From ZC4RG19 sp017577565 (GTDB taxonomy: Bacteria > Actinomycetota > Acidimicrobiia > Acidimicrobiales > VFJN01): DNA of 64,000 nucleotides. Made by a program: the position numbers and the translations under genes. Each line of letters starts with the position of its first letter. The first letter of the stretch is position 1. The stretch is taken from positions 18,471 through 82,470 of the forward strand of contig VSCH01000009.1 of NCBI GenBank assembly GCA_047459075.1, written 5' to 3'. Positions 17,596-25,326 of the stretch are shown here, piece by piece. The notes beneath the pieces were generated by a model. That model did not search any database and was not told the origin of the DNA. It worked only from the letters and a program-made list of their open reading frames with translations.

Positions 17596-18804
17596 TTGCC
17601 CCCCACGAACCGCATCTCCGCCCGCGTGGCCGCGATCAGCGGCTCGGCGACGCTCGCCGTCGACGCCAAGGCCAAGGCCCTCCGGGAGGCGGGCGAGCCG
17701 GTCATCGGCTTCGGGGCGGGCGAGCCCGACTTCCCCACCCCGGACCACATCGTCGAGGCCGCGGCCGCGGCCTGCCGCGACCCGCGCATGCACAAGTACA
17801 CGCCGGCCGCCGGCCTGCCCGAGCTGCGCGAGGCCATCGCGGCCAAGACGGCCCGCGACTCCGGCTACGAGGTTGAGGCCGCCCAGGTGCTGGTGACCAA
17901 CGGCGGCAAGCACGCGGTGTTCAACGCCTTCCTCACCCTGCTCGACCCGGGCGACGAGGTGCTGCTGCCGGCGCCCTACTGGACGACCTACCCCGAGCCG
18001 ATCCGGTTGGCCGGCGCCGTCCCCGTCGTGCTGCGCACCGACGAGAGCACGGGCTTCCGGGTGACGGTCGACCAGCTCGACGCCGCCGTCACCGACCGCA
18101 CGAAGGCCCTGCTGTTCGTGTCGCCCTCCAACCCGACGGGCGCCGTCTACCCCCGGGAGGAGGTCGAGGCCATCGGCCGGTGGGCGGCCGAGCGGGGGCT
18201 GTGGGTCGTCACCGACGAGATCTACGAGCACCTCGTCTACGGCGACCACGAGTTCCACTCGCTCCCCGCGCTCGTGCCCGAGGTGGCCGACCGGTGCATC
18301 GTCCTCAACGGCGTGGCCAAGACCTACGCCATGACCGGCTGGCGGGTGGGCTGGATGATCGGCCCCCCCGACGTCGTGCGGGCGGCGACCAACCTGCAGT
18401 CGCACGCCACCTCGAACGTGTCCAACGTGGCCCAGGCCGCGGCCCTGGCCGCGGTGACCGGCGACCTCTCGGCGGTGGCCGAGATGCGGGCGGCGTTCGA
18501 GCGGCGCGGCCGCACGATGCACCAGATGCTCTCGGCGATCCCCGACGTCGCGATCCTCGAGCCCCAGGGCGCCTTCTACGGGTTCCCCAACCTGTCGGCC
18601 TACCTGGGCCGGGACATCCGGGGGACGACGCCGACCACGACGGTCGAGCTGTGCGAGGTGCTGCTGGAGCAGGCGAAGGTGGCGATCGTGCCGGGCGAGG
18701 CGTTCGACGCCCCCGGCTACGCCCGCATGTCGTTCGCCCTGGCCGACGACGACCTCGCCGAGGGCTGCCGGCGCATCGCCGACCTGCTGGCCGAGGCGGC
18801 CTGA
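17596..18804 (+). CDS. class I aminotransferase (aspartate aminotransferase type)
   Basis: This is a PLP enzyme of about 402 residues, fold type I, subgroup I-gamma aspartate aminotransferase. The N-terminal AGEPDFPTPDHI, the central SPSNPTG, and the PLP-binding lysine in NGVAKTYAMTGWRVGW (about K242) are all present. It probably interconverts aspartate and oxaloacetate or related 2-oxo acids. The TTG at 17596 is chosen because AAGGAG (17582-17587) lies at proper spacing and no better start is found before the conserved region. The upstream frame is open by chance for over 1 kb. It shares a very short divergent promoter region with serC. Confidence 0.88.
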   Translation: MPPTNRISARVAAISGSATLAVDAKAKALREAGEPVIGFGAGEPDFPTPDHIVEAAAAACRDPRMHKYTPAAGLPELREAIAAKTARDSGYEVEAAQVLVTNGGKHAVFNAFLTLLDPGDEVLLPAPYWTTYPEPIRLAGAVPVVLRTDESTGFRVTVDQLDAAVTDRTKALLFVSPSNPTGAVYPREEVEAIGRWAAERGLWVVTDEIYEHLVYGDHEFHSLPALVPEVADRCIVLNGVAKTYAMTGWRVGWMIGPPDVVRAATNLQSHATSNVSNVAQAAALAAVTGDLSAVAEMRAAFERRGRTMHQMLSAIPDVAILEPQGAFYGFPNLSAYLGRDIRGTTPTTTVELCEVLLEQAKVAIVPGEAFDAPGYARMSFALADDDLAEGCRRIADLLAEAA

Positions 18805-18880
18805 CGGCCCGATCGCCCGGCCCGTCGCCCGCCCGGCCGCGGGTGGCGGCGAGCGGTCGTGCGCACGCGGTCGAGCGCGC

Positions 18881-18916
18881 CGGGGCCGGGCGGGACCGGC
18901 GCCCCGCCCGGCCCCG
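18881..18916. terminator. bidirectional terminator hairpin
   Basis: CGGGGCCGGGCGGG (18881-18894) and CCCGCCCGGCCCCG (18903-18916) are perfect 14-base reverse complements with an eight-base loop. It lies between two convergent genes, so it probably ends both transcripts. No T run is visible. Confidence 0.6.
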
Positions 18917-18924
18917 TGGCCGGC

Positions 18925-20442
18925 TCAGCCGACGGTGAAGTCGTAGGTGGCGGACTGGTCCTCGACGACGGAGCCGGTGTGCACCTCCGTCTCGCCGTCG
19001 ACGGTGATCGTGAGCGTGTACTCGCCCGATCCGCAGTCCCCGCGGCCGACGGCCCAGCCGTGCACCTCGACGGTGTAGGTGCCGGACGGCGCCTCGCCCG
19101 AGGGCCAGTAGACGTTCTCCACGCCGCCGTCGACGCCGTCGTCCATGCAGTTGACGTTCGAGTCGACGTCGAGCTCGCCGCCGCTCGGGGACGGCCCCCG
19201 GTCACCGAAGTAGATCTCGTGGCCGGACGGCTCGTGGACGTGGAGGTCGAGGTCGGCGGTCGAGCTCCACTCGAGCGTGATCTGCACGTCGCCCGTGCCG
19301 AGGTCGCGCATGTTGGCGCCGTCGGAGCCGACCGGGCGCTCGATCAGACCGCCGTCGTCGACGTCGACGATGACGAACTCCTCGACGGTGTCGCCCGGCG
19401 TGATGGCGACCGCCTCGGCGGGGTCGAGCCCGGGCCAGGCGTCGTCGGGGTTCTGCGCGACCTCCTCGACCTCGAGGGCGCCGTCCGACCCGCCCTCCAG
19501 CGGCTCGGGCGGCAGCAGCGGGTTGCCGCAGTTGCACTTCACCCGGGGCACGCCGGTGTCGTCGACGAGCACCGCGGTGCCCGCCTGCAGCAGCGACTGG
19601 AACGGCCGGGCCTCGCCGTCGCGGTAGCCGTGGTTGGTCACCCGGGTGTCCCAGCGCAGGCGCACGGCGGTGAGGCCCCGCACGTAGGTCTCGATCTCGT
19701 CGACCTCGATGTCGAGCACCTCGGCCCAGGCCTCGGCCTTGTCCGCGTTCGCCTCGTCGGTGAGGAAGTCGATGAGCTGCTCGACGTCGCAGACCTGGGT
19801 GTCCCGGCTGCCGCCGAAGATGGCGGGGTCGGAGCCGGTCACGACCGAGCCGGCGAGGTGGGTGTCGACCTGCTCGACCCGGGGGTCGGGGACCTCGTCG
19901 GTGACCACCAGGTCGGCGAAGACGGCGCCGGCCTGCTCGCCGACGTCGAGGTTGCCGGCGAAGTCGTCCTCCTGGACCCGGTCGATCGGCTCGAGCACGA
20001 CCTCGGTGTCGCCGTCGTCGCCGGAGGTGGCGACGAGGTAGACGGCGGTGCCGACCAGGGCGACGACGACGACGATGGCGAGGACGAGCAGGAAGGTGCT
20101 GCGACCGCTCCCGCTCGGGCGCCCGGGCGCGGCCGGGAACCCGCCGGTGCCGCCCGGCCCCGAGGGCGGGCCGAAGCCGCCGGGCGGCGGGGGCGGGGGC
20201 GGCGGTCCCCCGGGTGCCGGCCCGGAGCCGGCGGGCGGCGGGGCGGACCCGGGTGGCGGGGGCGGCGGCGCGCCCCCGGGCGGTGGGTACGAGCCCGCCG
20301 GGGGCGGGGCGTCGGGGGATGTCGGGCCGCCGTCGGGCGGCGGCGGCTCGCTCGCCGCCGCCTCGGCGCCGAGCGGCCGCCCGCAGCCGGCGCAGGTCGA
20401 CGCGCCGGGTGCGTTGGTCGTTCCACAGCTCGCACAGGTCAC
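18925..20442 (-). CDS. zinc-ribbon, membrane-anchored protein with DUF6777-like and YfaP-like domains
   Basis: About 505 residues. The N-terminus has two CxxC pairs (CASC, CAGC) forming a small zinc ribbon. It is followed by a Pro/Gly-rich spacer of about 80 residues, one membrane segment near residue 115-140, and a large exported region. The middle exported part (HGYRDG, FQSLLQAGTAVLVDD, CNCGNPL) resembles DUF6777. The end (DLDLHVHEPSG, YFGDRG, then YTVEVHGW) resembles the YfaP/DUF2135 beta-rich domain. Role unknown; probably envelope. GTG 20442 is preferred because a CATGAT box lies six bases upstream; GTG 20457 would add five residues. Confidence 0.65.
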   Translation of the reverse strand: MTCASCGTTNAPGASTCAGCGRPLGAEAAASEPPPPDGGPTSPDAPPPAGSYPPPGGAPPPPPPGSAPPPAGSGPAPGGPPPPPPPPGGFGPPSGPGGTGGFPAAPGRPSGSGRSTFLLVLAIVVVVALVGTAVYLVATSGDDGDTEVVLEPIDRVQEDDFAGNLDVGEQAGAVFADLVVTDEVPDPRVEQVDTHLAGSVVTGSDPAIFGGSRDTQVCDVEQLIDFLTDEANADKAEAWAEVLDIEVDEIETYVRGLTAVRLRWDTRVTNHGYRDGEARPFQSLLQAGTAVLVDDTGVPRVKCNCGNPLLPPEPLEGGSDGALEVEEVAQNPDDAWPGLDPAEAVAITPGDTVEEFVIVDVDDGGLIERPVGSDGANMRDLGTGDVQITLEWSSTADLDLHVHEPSGHEIYFGDRGPSPSGGELDVDSNVNCMDDGVDGGVENVYWPSGEAPSGTYTVEVHGWAVGRGDCGSGEYTLTITVDGETEVHTGSVVEDQSATYDFTVG

Positions 20443-20516
20443 TGGCGGATCATGCACGATCGCGGAGCCTCCATGGGCGCGCTGGCGGCCCGGGCGCCGC
20501 GGGTAGGGTCCGGCGC

Positions 20517-22538
20517 ATGGCGCCCTACGGTTCGTGGCCGACGCCCATCACGTCCGAGCTCGTGGTGCGGGCGGCTGCCGGGCTCGGTGCGGTCGTGCTC
20601 GACGGCGACGCCGTCGTCTGGTCGGAGCAGCGCCCCGAGGAGGGCGGCCGGACCCAGCTCGTGCGGCGCGCCCCGGACGGGACGACGACCGACCTCCTGC
20701 CGGCGGGCCTCGACGCCCGCACGGCGGTGCACGAGTACGGCGGCGGTGCCTGGTGGGCGCGGGACGGGGTGGTCTGGTTCGTCCACTGGGCCGACCAGCG
20801 GCTGCGCCGGCTGGCGGACGGGGGCGAGCCCGAGCCGGTCACCCCGGAGCCGGACTCGCCCCGGGCCGACCGGTGGGCCGACGGCGACGTGCACCCGGGC
20901 GGCCGGTGGATGGCCGTGGTGCACGAGCACCACCCGGCCGGGGGCGGGCCGGCGGACGTCGTCAACGAGGTCGCCCTGCTCGACGGCACCGGCGAGCTCC
21001 CGCCCCGGTCGCTCGTGCGGGGGCCCGACTTCGTCTCCGACCCCCGCTTCTCGCCCGACGGCCGGCGGCTGTGCTGGGTCCAGTGGTCCCACCCCGACAT
21101 GCCGTGGGACGGCACCGAGCTCTGCGTCGCCGACCTGCACGACGGACCCGTCGGGCCGGGGCTGTCCCGCCCCGCCGTCGTGGCCGGCCGGCCCGACGCG
21201 GCGCCCGGCGGCGACGGCCGGGGCGAGTCGGTCGCCCAGCCCCGCTGGGCGCCGGACGGCTCCCTGTGGTTCGTCTCCGACCGGTCCGGGTGGTGGAACC
21301 TCTACCGCTGGGTGCCACCCGCCCCGGGCGCGCCGGCCCGGGAGGGCCGGGTCGAACCGGTGGTCGAGGTGGAGGCCGAGATCGGCGTGCCCCAGTGGGT
21401 GTTCGGCCAGTCCCGCTACGCCTTCCTCGACGGCGGCCGGGCCGTCTTCGCCTACACCCGTGACGGCCTCGACCACCTCGCCGTGCGGGCGGCGGACGGC
21501 ACCGTCCACGACCTCGACCTGCCCTACACCGCGATCTCGTCGGTGGAGGCGGCGGGCGACGCGGTCGTGTTCGTCGGTGCCTCGCCCGTCGCCGAGCCCG
21601 CCGTCGTGCGCCTGCGGCTGGACGGCGTCGCCCTCGCCGGCGAGCCCGAGGTGCTGCGGCCGCCCCGCGACCTCGGCCTCGACCCGGCCTGGTTCTCGTT
21701 CCCCGAGCCGATCGACTTCCCGACGAGCGGCGGCCGGACCGCCCACGGGCTCTTCTACCCGCCGACCAACCCCGAGGTGACGCCGCCCGAGGGCGAGCTG
21801 CCGCCGCTGCTCGTCCTGATCCACGGCGGGCCGACGTCCGCCGCCCGCCCGATGCTGCAGCTCCGCACCCAGTACTGGACCAGCCGCGGCTTCGCGGTCG
21901 TCGACGTCAACTACGGCGGCTCCACCGGCTACGGGCGCGCCTACCGCAACCAGCTCCGGGGCGCCTGGGGCGTCGTCGACGTCGACGACTGCGAGGCGGC
22001 CGCCCGGTGGCTGGCCGAGCAGGGCCGGGTCGACCCCGACCGCCTCTGCATCCGGGGAGGCTCGGCCGGCGGGTACACGACCCTGGCGGCGCTCGCCTTC
22101 CGCGACACGTTCGCCGCCGGTGCCAGCCACTACGGGGTGGCCGACCTCGAGGCGCTGGCCACCGAGACCCACAAGTTCGAGAGCCGCTACCTCGACAGCC
22201 TGATCGGGCCCTACCCGCAGCGGCGCGACCTCTACGTCGAGCGCTCGCCCATCCACCACCTGGAGGGCTTCGACCGGCCGCTCATCGTCCTGCAGGGGCT
22301 CGAGGACGAGGTCGTGCCGCCCAACCAGGCGGAGATGATCGTCGACGCCCTGCGGGCCAAGGGGGTGCCGGTCGCCTACGTGCCCTTCGAGGGCGAGCAG
22401 CACGGCTTCCGGCGGGCGGAGAACATCCGCCGGGCCCTCGACGCCGAGCTGTCGTTCTACGCCCAGGTCTTCGGGTTCGACCTGCCGCCGGAGGAGGGCA
22501 TCGAGCCGGTCGTGGTGGAGAACCTCCCGCCCCGCTGA
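20517..22538 (+). CDS. S9-family prolyl oligopeptidase-like serine peptidase
   Basis: This cytosolic peptidase of 673 residues has an N-terminal beta-propeller (about 1-390) and a C-terminal alpha/beta hydrolase domain. The triad is visible as S516 in GGSAGG, D597 in LEDEVVP and H629 in EQHGF. Members of the S9C/acylaminoacyl peptidase branch release short or N-acylated peptides. The ATG at 20517 is chosen because TAGGGT (20504-20509) lies seven bases upstream; the frame stays open further upstream only by chance. It is divergent from the zinc-ribbon gene with about 75 bases between starts. Confidence 0.88.
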   Translation: MAPYGSWPTPITSELVVRAAAGLGAVVLDGDAVVWSEQRPEEGGRTQLVRRAPDGTTTDLLPAGLDARTAVHEYGGGAWWARDGVVWFVHWADQRLRRLADGGEPEPVTPEPDSPRADRWADGDVHPGGRWMAVVHEHHPAGGGPADVVNEVALLDGTGELPPRSLVRGPDFVSDPRFSPDGRRLCWVQWSHPDMPWDGTELCVADLHDGPVGPGLSRPAVVAGRPDAAPGGDGRGESVAQPRWAPDGSLWFVSDRSGWWNLYRWVPPAPGAPAREGRVEPVVEVEAEIGVPQWVFGQSRYAFLDGGRAVFAYTRDGLDHLAVRAADGTVHDLDLPYTAISSVEAAGDAVVFVGASPVAEPAVVRLRLDGVALAGEPEVLRPPRDLGLDPAWFSFPEPIDFPTSGGRTAHGLFYPPTNPEVTPPEGELPPLLVLIHGGPTSAARPMLQLRTQYWTSRGFAVVDVNYGGSTGYGRAYRNQLRGAWGVVDVDDCEAAARWLAEQGRVDPDRLCIRGGSAGGYTTLAALAFRDTFAAGASHYGVADLEALATETHKFESRYLDSLIGPYPQRRDLYVERSPIHHLEGFDRPLIVLQGLEDEVVPPNQAEMIVDALRAKGVPVAYVPFEGEQHGFRRAENIRRALDAELSFYAQVFGFDLPPEEGIEPVVVENLPPR

Positions 22539-22711
22539 TCGGCGCGGCCGCCGGTCCGCCCGCGGCCTCGCTGCGCGGTGTGCCCTGAGACGGGCGTCAC
22601 GGCGGCGGCCCGGGTGGGCAACCTGCCCAGCGTCGCCGGCCCGTGAGGGCGCCGGACGTCACGCGGCGCCGTCTGGCGGACGTTCGGCGGGCCCGGCCAC
22701 ACTGGCACGCG

Positions 22712-24274
22712 ATGGCTCGCATCCTCGTGACCGAGAAGATCGCCGACGCCGGGCTCCAGCGGCTCCGCGACGCCGGCCACGTGGTCGACGTCCGCCTGGG
22801 GCTGTCCCCCGAGGAGCTGATCGGCGTCGTGCCGGGCGCCGCGGCGCTCGTCATCCGCTCGGCCACGAAGGTGACGCGCGAGGTGCTGGAGGCGGGCACC
22901 GACCTGGTCGTCGTGGGTCGGGCCGGCATCGGGCTCGACAACGTCGACGTCGAGGCGGCGACCGAGCGGGGGATCATCGTCGCCAACGCGCCGCAGTCGA
23001 ACATCCTCACGACGGCCGAGCACACGATGGCGATGCTGCTCGCCCAGGCGCGCAACATCCCCCAGGCCCACGCGGCGCTGATCAGCGGGCGCTGGGAGCG
23101 CTCGCGGTGGGAGGGCGTCGAGCTCGCCGACAAGACGCTCGGCATCGTCGGCCTCGGCCGCATCGGCAAGCTGGTCGCCCAGCGGGCCCACGCGTTCGGC
23201 ATGCGGATCGTGGCCCACGACCCGTTCGTCGACCCCGAGCGGGCCCGTCAGCTCGGCATCGAGATGACCAGCCTCGAGCGGCTGGTCGAGATCAGCGACT
23301 TCCTGACCCTGCACGTCACGAAGACGCCCGAGACGATCAACCTCATCGACCGCGACCTCCTGGCCCGGGCCAAGCCGGGCATCCGCATCATCAACGTGTC
23401 GCGCGGGGGCGTCATCGACGAGGAGGCGCTGGCCGAGGCCATCCGGGTCGGCCACGTCGGGGGCGCGGCGATCGACGTGTTCGCCGAGGAGCCGACGACC
23501 GAGTCGCCGCTGTTCGAGCTGCCCAACGTCGTGGTCACCCCCCACCTCGGCGCCAGCACCCGTGAGGCGCAGGACAAGGCCGGCATCACGATCGCCGAGC
23601 AGGTCGTGCTGGCCCTCGAGGGCGAGTTCGTGCCGTTCGCCGTGAACGTCGCCGCCGCCGAGGCGTCGGAGACGGTGCGCCACTTCCTGCCCCTGGCCGA
23701 GCGCCTGGGGCAGATCTACACGGCGCTCACCGAGCAGGTGCCGAAGGTGCTCGAGATCGAGTACGCCGGCCAGATCGCCGACTCCGACACCCGGATCCTC
23801 ACCCTGTCGGTGCTGAAGGGCGTGTTCGGCGCGGTGACCGACGAGCCGGTGTCCTACGTCAACGCGCCCCGCATCGCGGCCGAGCGGGGCGTCGAGGTGC
23901 GGGACACGTCGACGGCCACCGCCCACGACTACGTCAACCTGATCACGATCTCCGGCGGCGGGCACAGCATCGCCGGCACGCTCGTGGGGCTGCGGGGCGA
24001 TCCCCGCATCGTCCAGCTCGACGGCCACACCATCGACCTGCCGCCTGCCGAGCACATGCTCGTCGTCCGCAACGAGGACCGGCCGGGCATGATCGCCCAC
24101 GTCGCCGGCGTGCTCAGCGAGGCCGGGGTCAACATCGACGACATGCACCTCGGCCGCTCGGCCCGGGGCGAGGCGGCGCTGCAGGTCATCGCCACCGACC
24201 GCTCGGTGCCCCCCGAGGTCCAGGAGCGCATCCGGGCCGGTGAGGGCATCGTGTCGGTCCACGCCATCGGCTGA
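22712..24274 (+). CDS. serA: D-3-phosphoglycerate dehydrogenase
   Basis: SerA oxidises 3-phosphoglycerate to 3-phosphohydroxypyruvate, the entry to serine synthesis. The 520-residue product is the long actinobacterial type: catalytic domain, NAD-binding domain with GIVGLGRIGKLVA near residue 145, an intervening (ASB) domain, and a C-terminal ACT domain (VVRNEDRPGMIAHVAGVL, about 448-465) that binds serine for feedback control. ATG 22712 gives the normal start MARILVTEKIADAG; a CACACT box lies eight bases upstream. The 173-base gap before it holds no leader or riboswitch that I recognise. Confidence 0.95.
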   Translation: MARILVTEKIADAGLQRLRDAGHVVDVRLGLSPEELIGVVPGAAALVIRSATKVTREVLEAGTDLVVVGRAGIGLDNVDVEAATERGIIVANAPQSNILTTAEHTMAMLLAQARNIPQAHAALISGRWERSRWEGVELADKTLGIVGLGRIGKLVAQRAHAFGMRIVAHDPFVDPERARQLGIEMTSLERLVEISDFLTLHVTKTPETINLIDRDLLARAKPGIRIINVSRGGVIDEEALAEAIRVGHVGGAAIDVFAEEPTTESPLFELPNVVVTPHLGASTREAQDKAGITIAEQVVLALEGEFVPFAVNVAAAEASETVRHFLPLAERLGQIYTALTEQVPKVLEIEYAGQIADSDTRILTLSVLKGVFGAVTDEPVSYVNAPRIAAERGVEVRDTSTATAHDYVNLITISGGGHSIAGTLVGLRGDPRIVQLDGHTIDLPPAEHMLVVRNEDRPGMIAHVAGVLSEAGVNIDDMHLGRSARGEAALQVIATDRSVPPEVQERIRAGEGIVSVHAIG

Positions 24275-24293
24275 CCGGGCCGGCGCCCGCCGC

Positions 24294-24319
24294 GGTGCGC
24301 GGCGGGGCCGCCGCGCACC
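24294..24319 (+). terminator. hairpin after serA
   Basis: GGTGCGCGGCGG (24294-24305) and CCGCCGCGCACC (24308-24319) are perfect reverse complements with a very tight turn, 20 bases past the serA stop. It faces the convergent lysine-rich gene and may end both transcripts. Confidence 0.5.
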
Positions 24320-24385
24320 CCGACGGCGGCGGCGTCCCCCGGCGGCCGGTCCGGCGGCGGGGCTCGGCCCTGCGCCCCGGCGGGC

Positions 24386-25045
24386 TCAGCCCTCGGCCGG
24401 ACCGGTGCCCTCGGCGGGCGGCTCGTCCCCGGCGGCCGGCCGGTCGGTCGGCGCACCCGGCTCGGTGCCGGCCGGCGTCGACCCCGCCGGTGCCGTCCCG
24501 CCCTCGCCGGCGGCCTCCGGTGCGCTGGTCTCCGGCGCGGCCGCCTTCTTGGTGGCGGACCTCTTCGTGGTCGCCTTCTTGGCGGTGGTCTTCCTGGCCG
24601 CCGTCTTCTTGGCCGCGGCCTTCTTCGCCGTCGACCGCTCGGCCGCCTTCTTCGTCGTCGACGCCTTCTTGGCGGCGGTCTTCCTCGTGGTCGCCTTCTT
24701 GGCCCCGGCCTTCTTGGCGGCGGCCTTCGGCGGCGTCGCCTCCTCGGCCGTGGCCGTCGTCGCCGGTGCCCGCTCGGCGGCGGGCGGCTCGGCGGGGGTC
24801 TCGCCGGTCGCCGGCCCCGCGGCGGGCTCGGCGGACGGCGGCTCGGCCGGTGCCCCGGTGCCCCCGGCGGCCGGCCCGGCCGTCGTGGCCGGTGCGGCCG
24901 GCGGGCCGGTGGTGGACGTCCGTCCGGCGGTGTCGCCGGGGCCGGGCGAGGTGGACGGGGGCCGGCGCAGCACGCGGAGCAGCACCTGGACGGCACCGAC
25001 CACGACGAGCAGCAGGCCCACGCGGCGAAGGAGTCGGCGGATCAC
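24386..25045 (-). CDS. membrane-anchored Lys/Ala-rich (histone H1-like) protein
   Basis: About 219 residues. One N-terminal hydrophobic segment flanked by arginines (VIRRLLRRVGLLLVVVGAV) is followed by a Pro/Ala/Thr-rich linker. A block of about 70 residues (roughly 115-185) then repeats KKA, AKK and TKK units, followed by an acidic/Pro-rich tail. The repeat block looks like the C-terminal tail of histone H1 or of actinobacterial HupB and could bind DNA or teichoic-acid-like polymers. Which side of the membrane it lies on is not decided by the sequence. GTG 25045 places the hydrophobic segment at the extreme N-terminus. No known function. Confidence 0.6.
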   Translation of the reverse strand: MIRRLLRRVGLLLVVVGAVQVLLRVLRRPPSTSPGPGDTAGRTSTTGPPAAPATTAGPAAGGTGAPAEPPSAEPAAGPATGETPAEPPAAERAPATTATAEEATPPKAAAKKAGAKKATTRKTAAKKASTTKKAAERSTAKKAAAKKTAARKTTAKKATTKRSATKKAAAPETSAPEAAGEGGTAPAGSTPAGTEPGAPTDRPAAGDEPPAEGTGPAEG

Positions 25046-25090
25046 GCCGTGCGAGGCTAACGCCCCGGGGCGTGTCGGGTCGGCTCGGCC

Positions 25091-25120
25091 TTGACGCCGG
25101 CACCGGGGCTCCGGCAGCAT
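25091..25120 (+). promoter_or_regulatory. promoter of the leuA leader transcript
   Basis: TTGACG (25091-25096) is a near-consensus -35 element, and CAGCAT (25115-25120) follows at 18 bases as a weak -10. The leader peptide ATG at 25128 lies seven bases further on, so the transcript is probably leaderless. Confidence 0.5.
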
Positions 25121-25127
25121 TGCCCCG

Positions 25128-25163
25128 ATGCGCCTGCAGACCGCCGGCCTTCTCCTTACCTAG
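25128..25163 (+). CDS. leuA leader peptide (leucine-rich)
   Basis: An 11-codon frame reads MRLQTAGLLLT then TAG. The three leucines use CTT, CTC and CTT; CTT is rare in the surrounding genes, which would make translation sensitive to charged tRNA-Leu. A leucine run placed just before the stop and a hairpin is the pattern of leuA attenuators. It is too short for similarity evidence; the call rests on composition and context. Confidence 0.75.
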   Translation: MRLQTAGLLLT

Positions 25164-25164
25164 A

Positions 25165-25191
25165 GGCGAGCGCCCCACATAGGCGCTCGCC
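25165..25191 (+). promoter_or_regulatory. first attenuator hairpin of leuA leader
   Basis: GGCGAGCGCC (25165-25174) and GGCGCTCGCC (25182-25191) are perfect reverse complements with a seven-base loop. The stem begins two bases after the TAG of the leader peptide, as in the ilvB and leuB leaders. Confidence 0.65.
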
Positions 25192-25192
25192 C

Positions 25193-25232
25193 AGCCTCCT
25201 GTGCCGTTCCGGCCAGGAGGCTTTTGAGTTTT
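25193..25232 (+). terminator. leuA attenuator terminator hairpin
   Basis: AGCCTCCT (25193-25200) pairs perfectly with AGGAGGCT (25215-25222) around a 14-base loop. TTTTGAGTTTT follows immediately, a clear U tract in GC-rich DNA. It lies about 95 bases upstream of leuA and after the leucine leader, so it is the likely conditional terminator. Confidence 0.7.
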
Positions 25233-25326
25233 CCGGCGGCAGCCGGGGGCCGGCGCGCAGGCCATCTGACCGAGCGACACCCAACCAACCCAACCGGACC
25301 GACCAGACCGAGAGAGCGAGCGAGCG

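Noticed and set aside
20180..20330. G/C triplet-like repeats suggesting a microsatellite or repeat element
   Set aside because: They are explained by the Pro/Gly-rich spacer of the zinc-ribbon protein; no exact repeat unit is kept.
22539..22711. Possible serine-responsive riboswitch or leader upstream of serA
   Set aside because: Only short G/C stems are seen, no leader peptide with Ser codons, no T-rich terminator and no motif that I recognise.
24540..24740. Repeated CTTCTTGGC-like units suggesting a direct-repeat or CRISPR-like array
   Set aside because: Irregular spacing and in-frame KKA/AKK codons show it is coding repeat, with no spacers.
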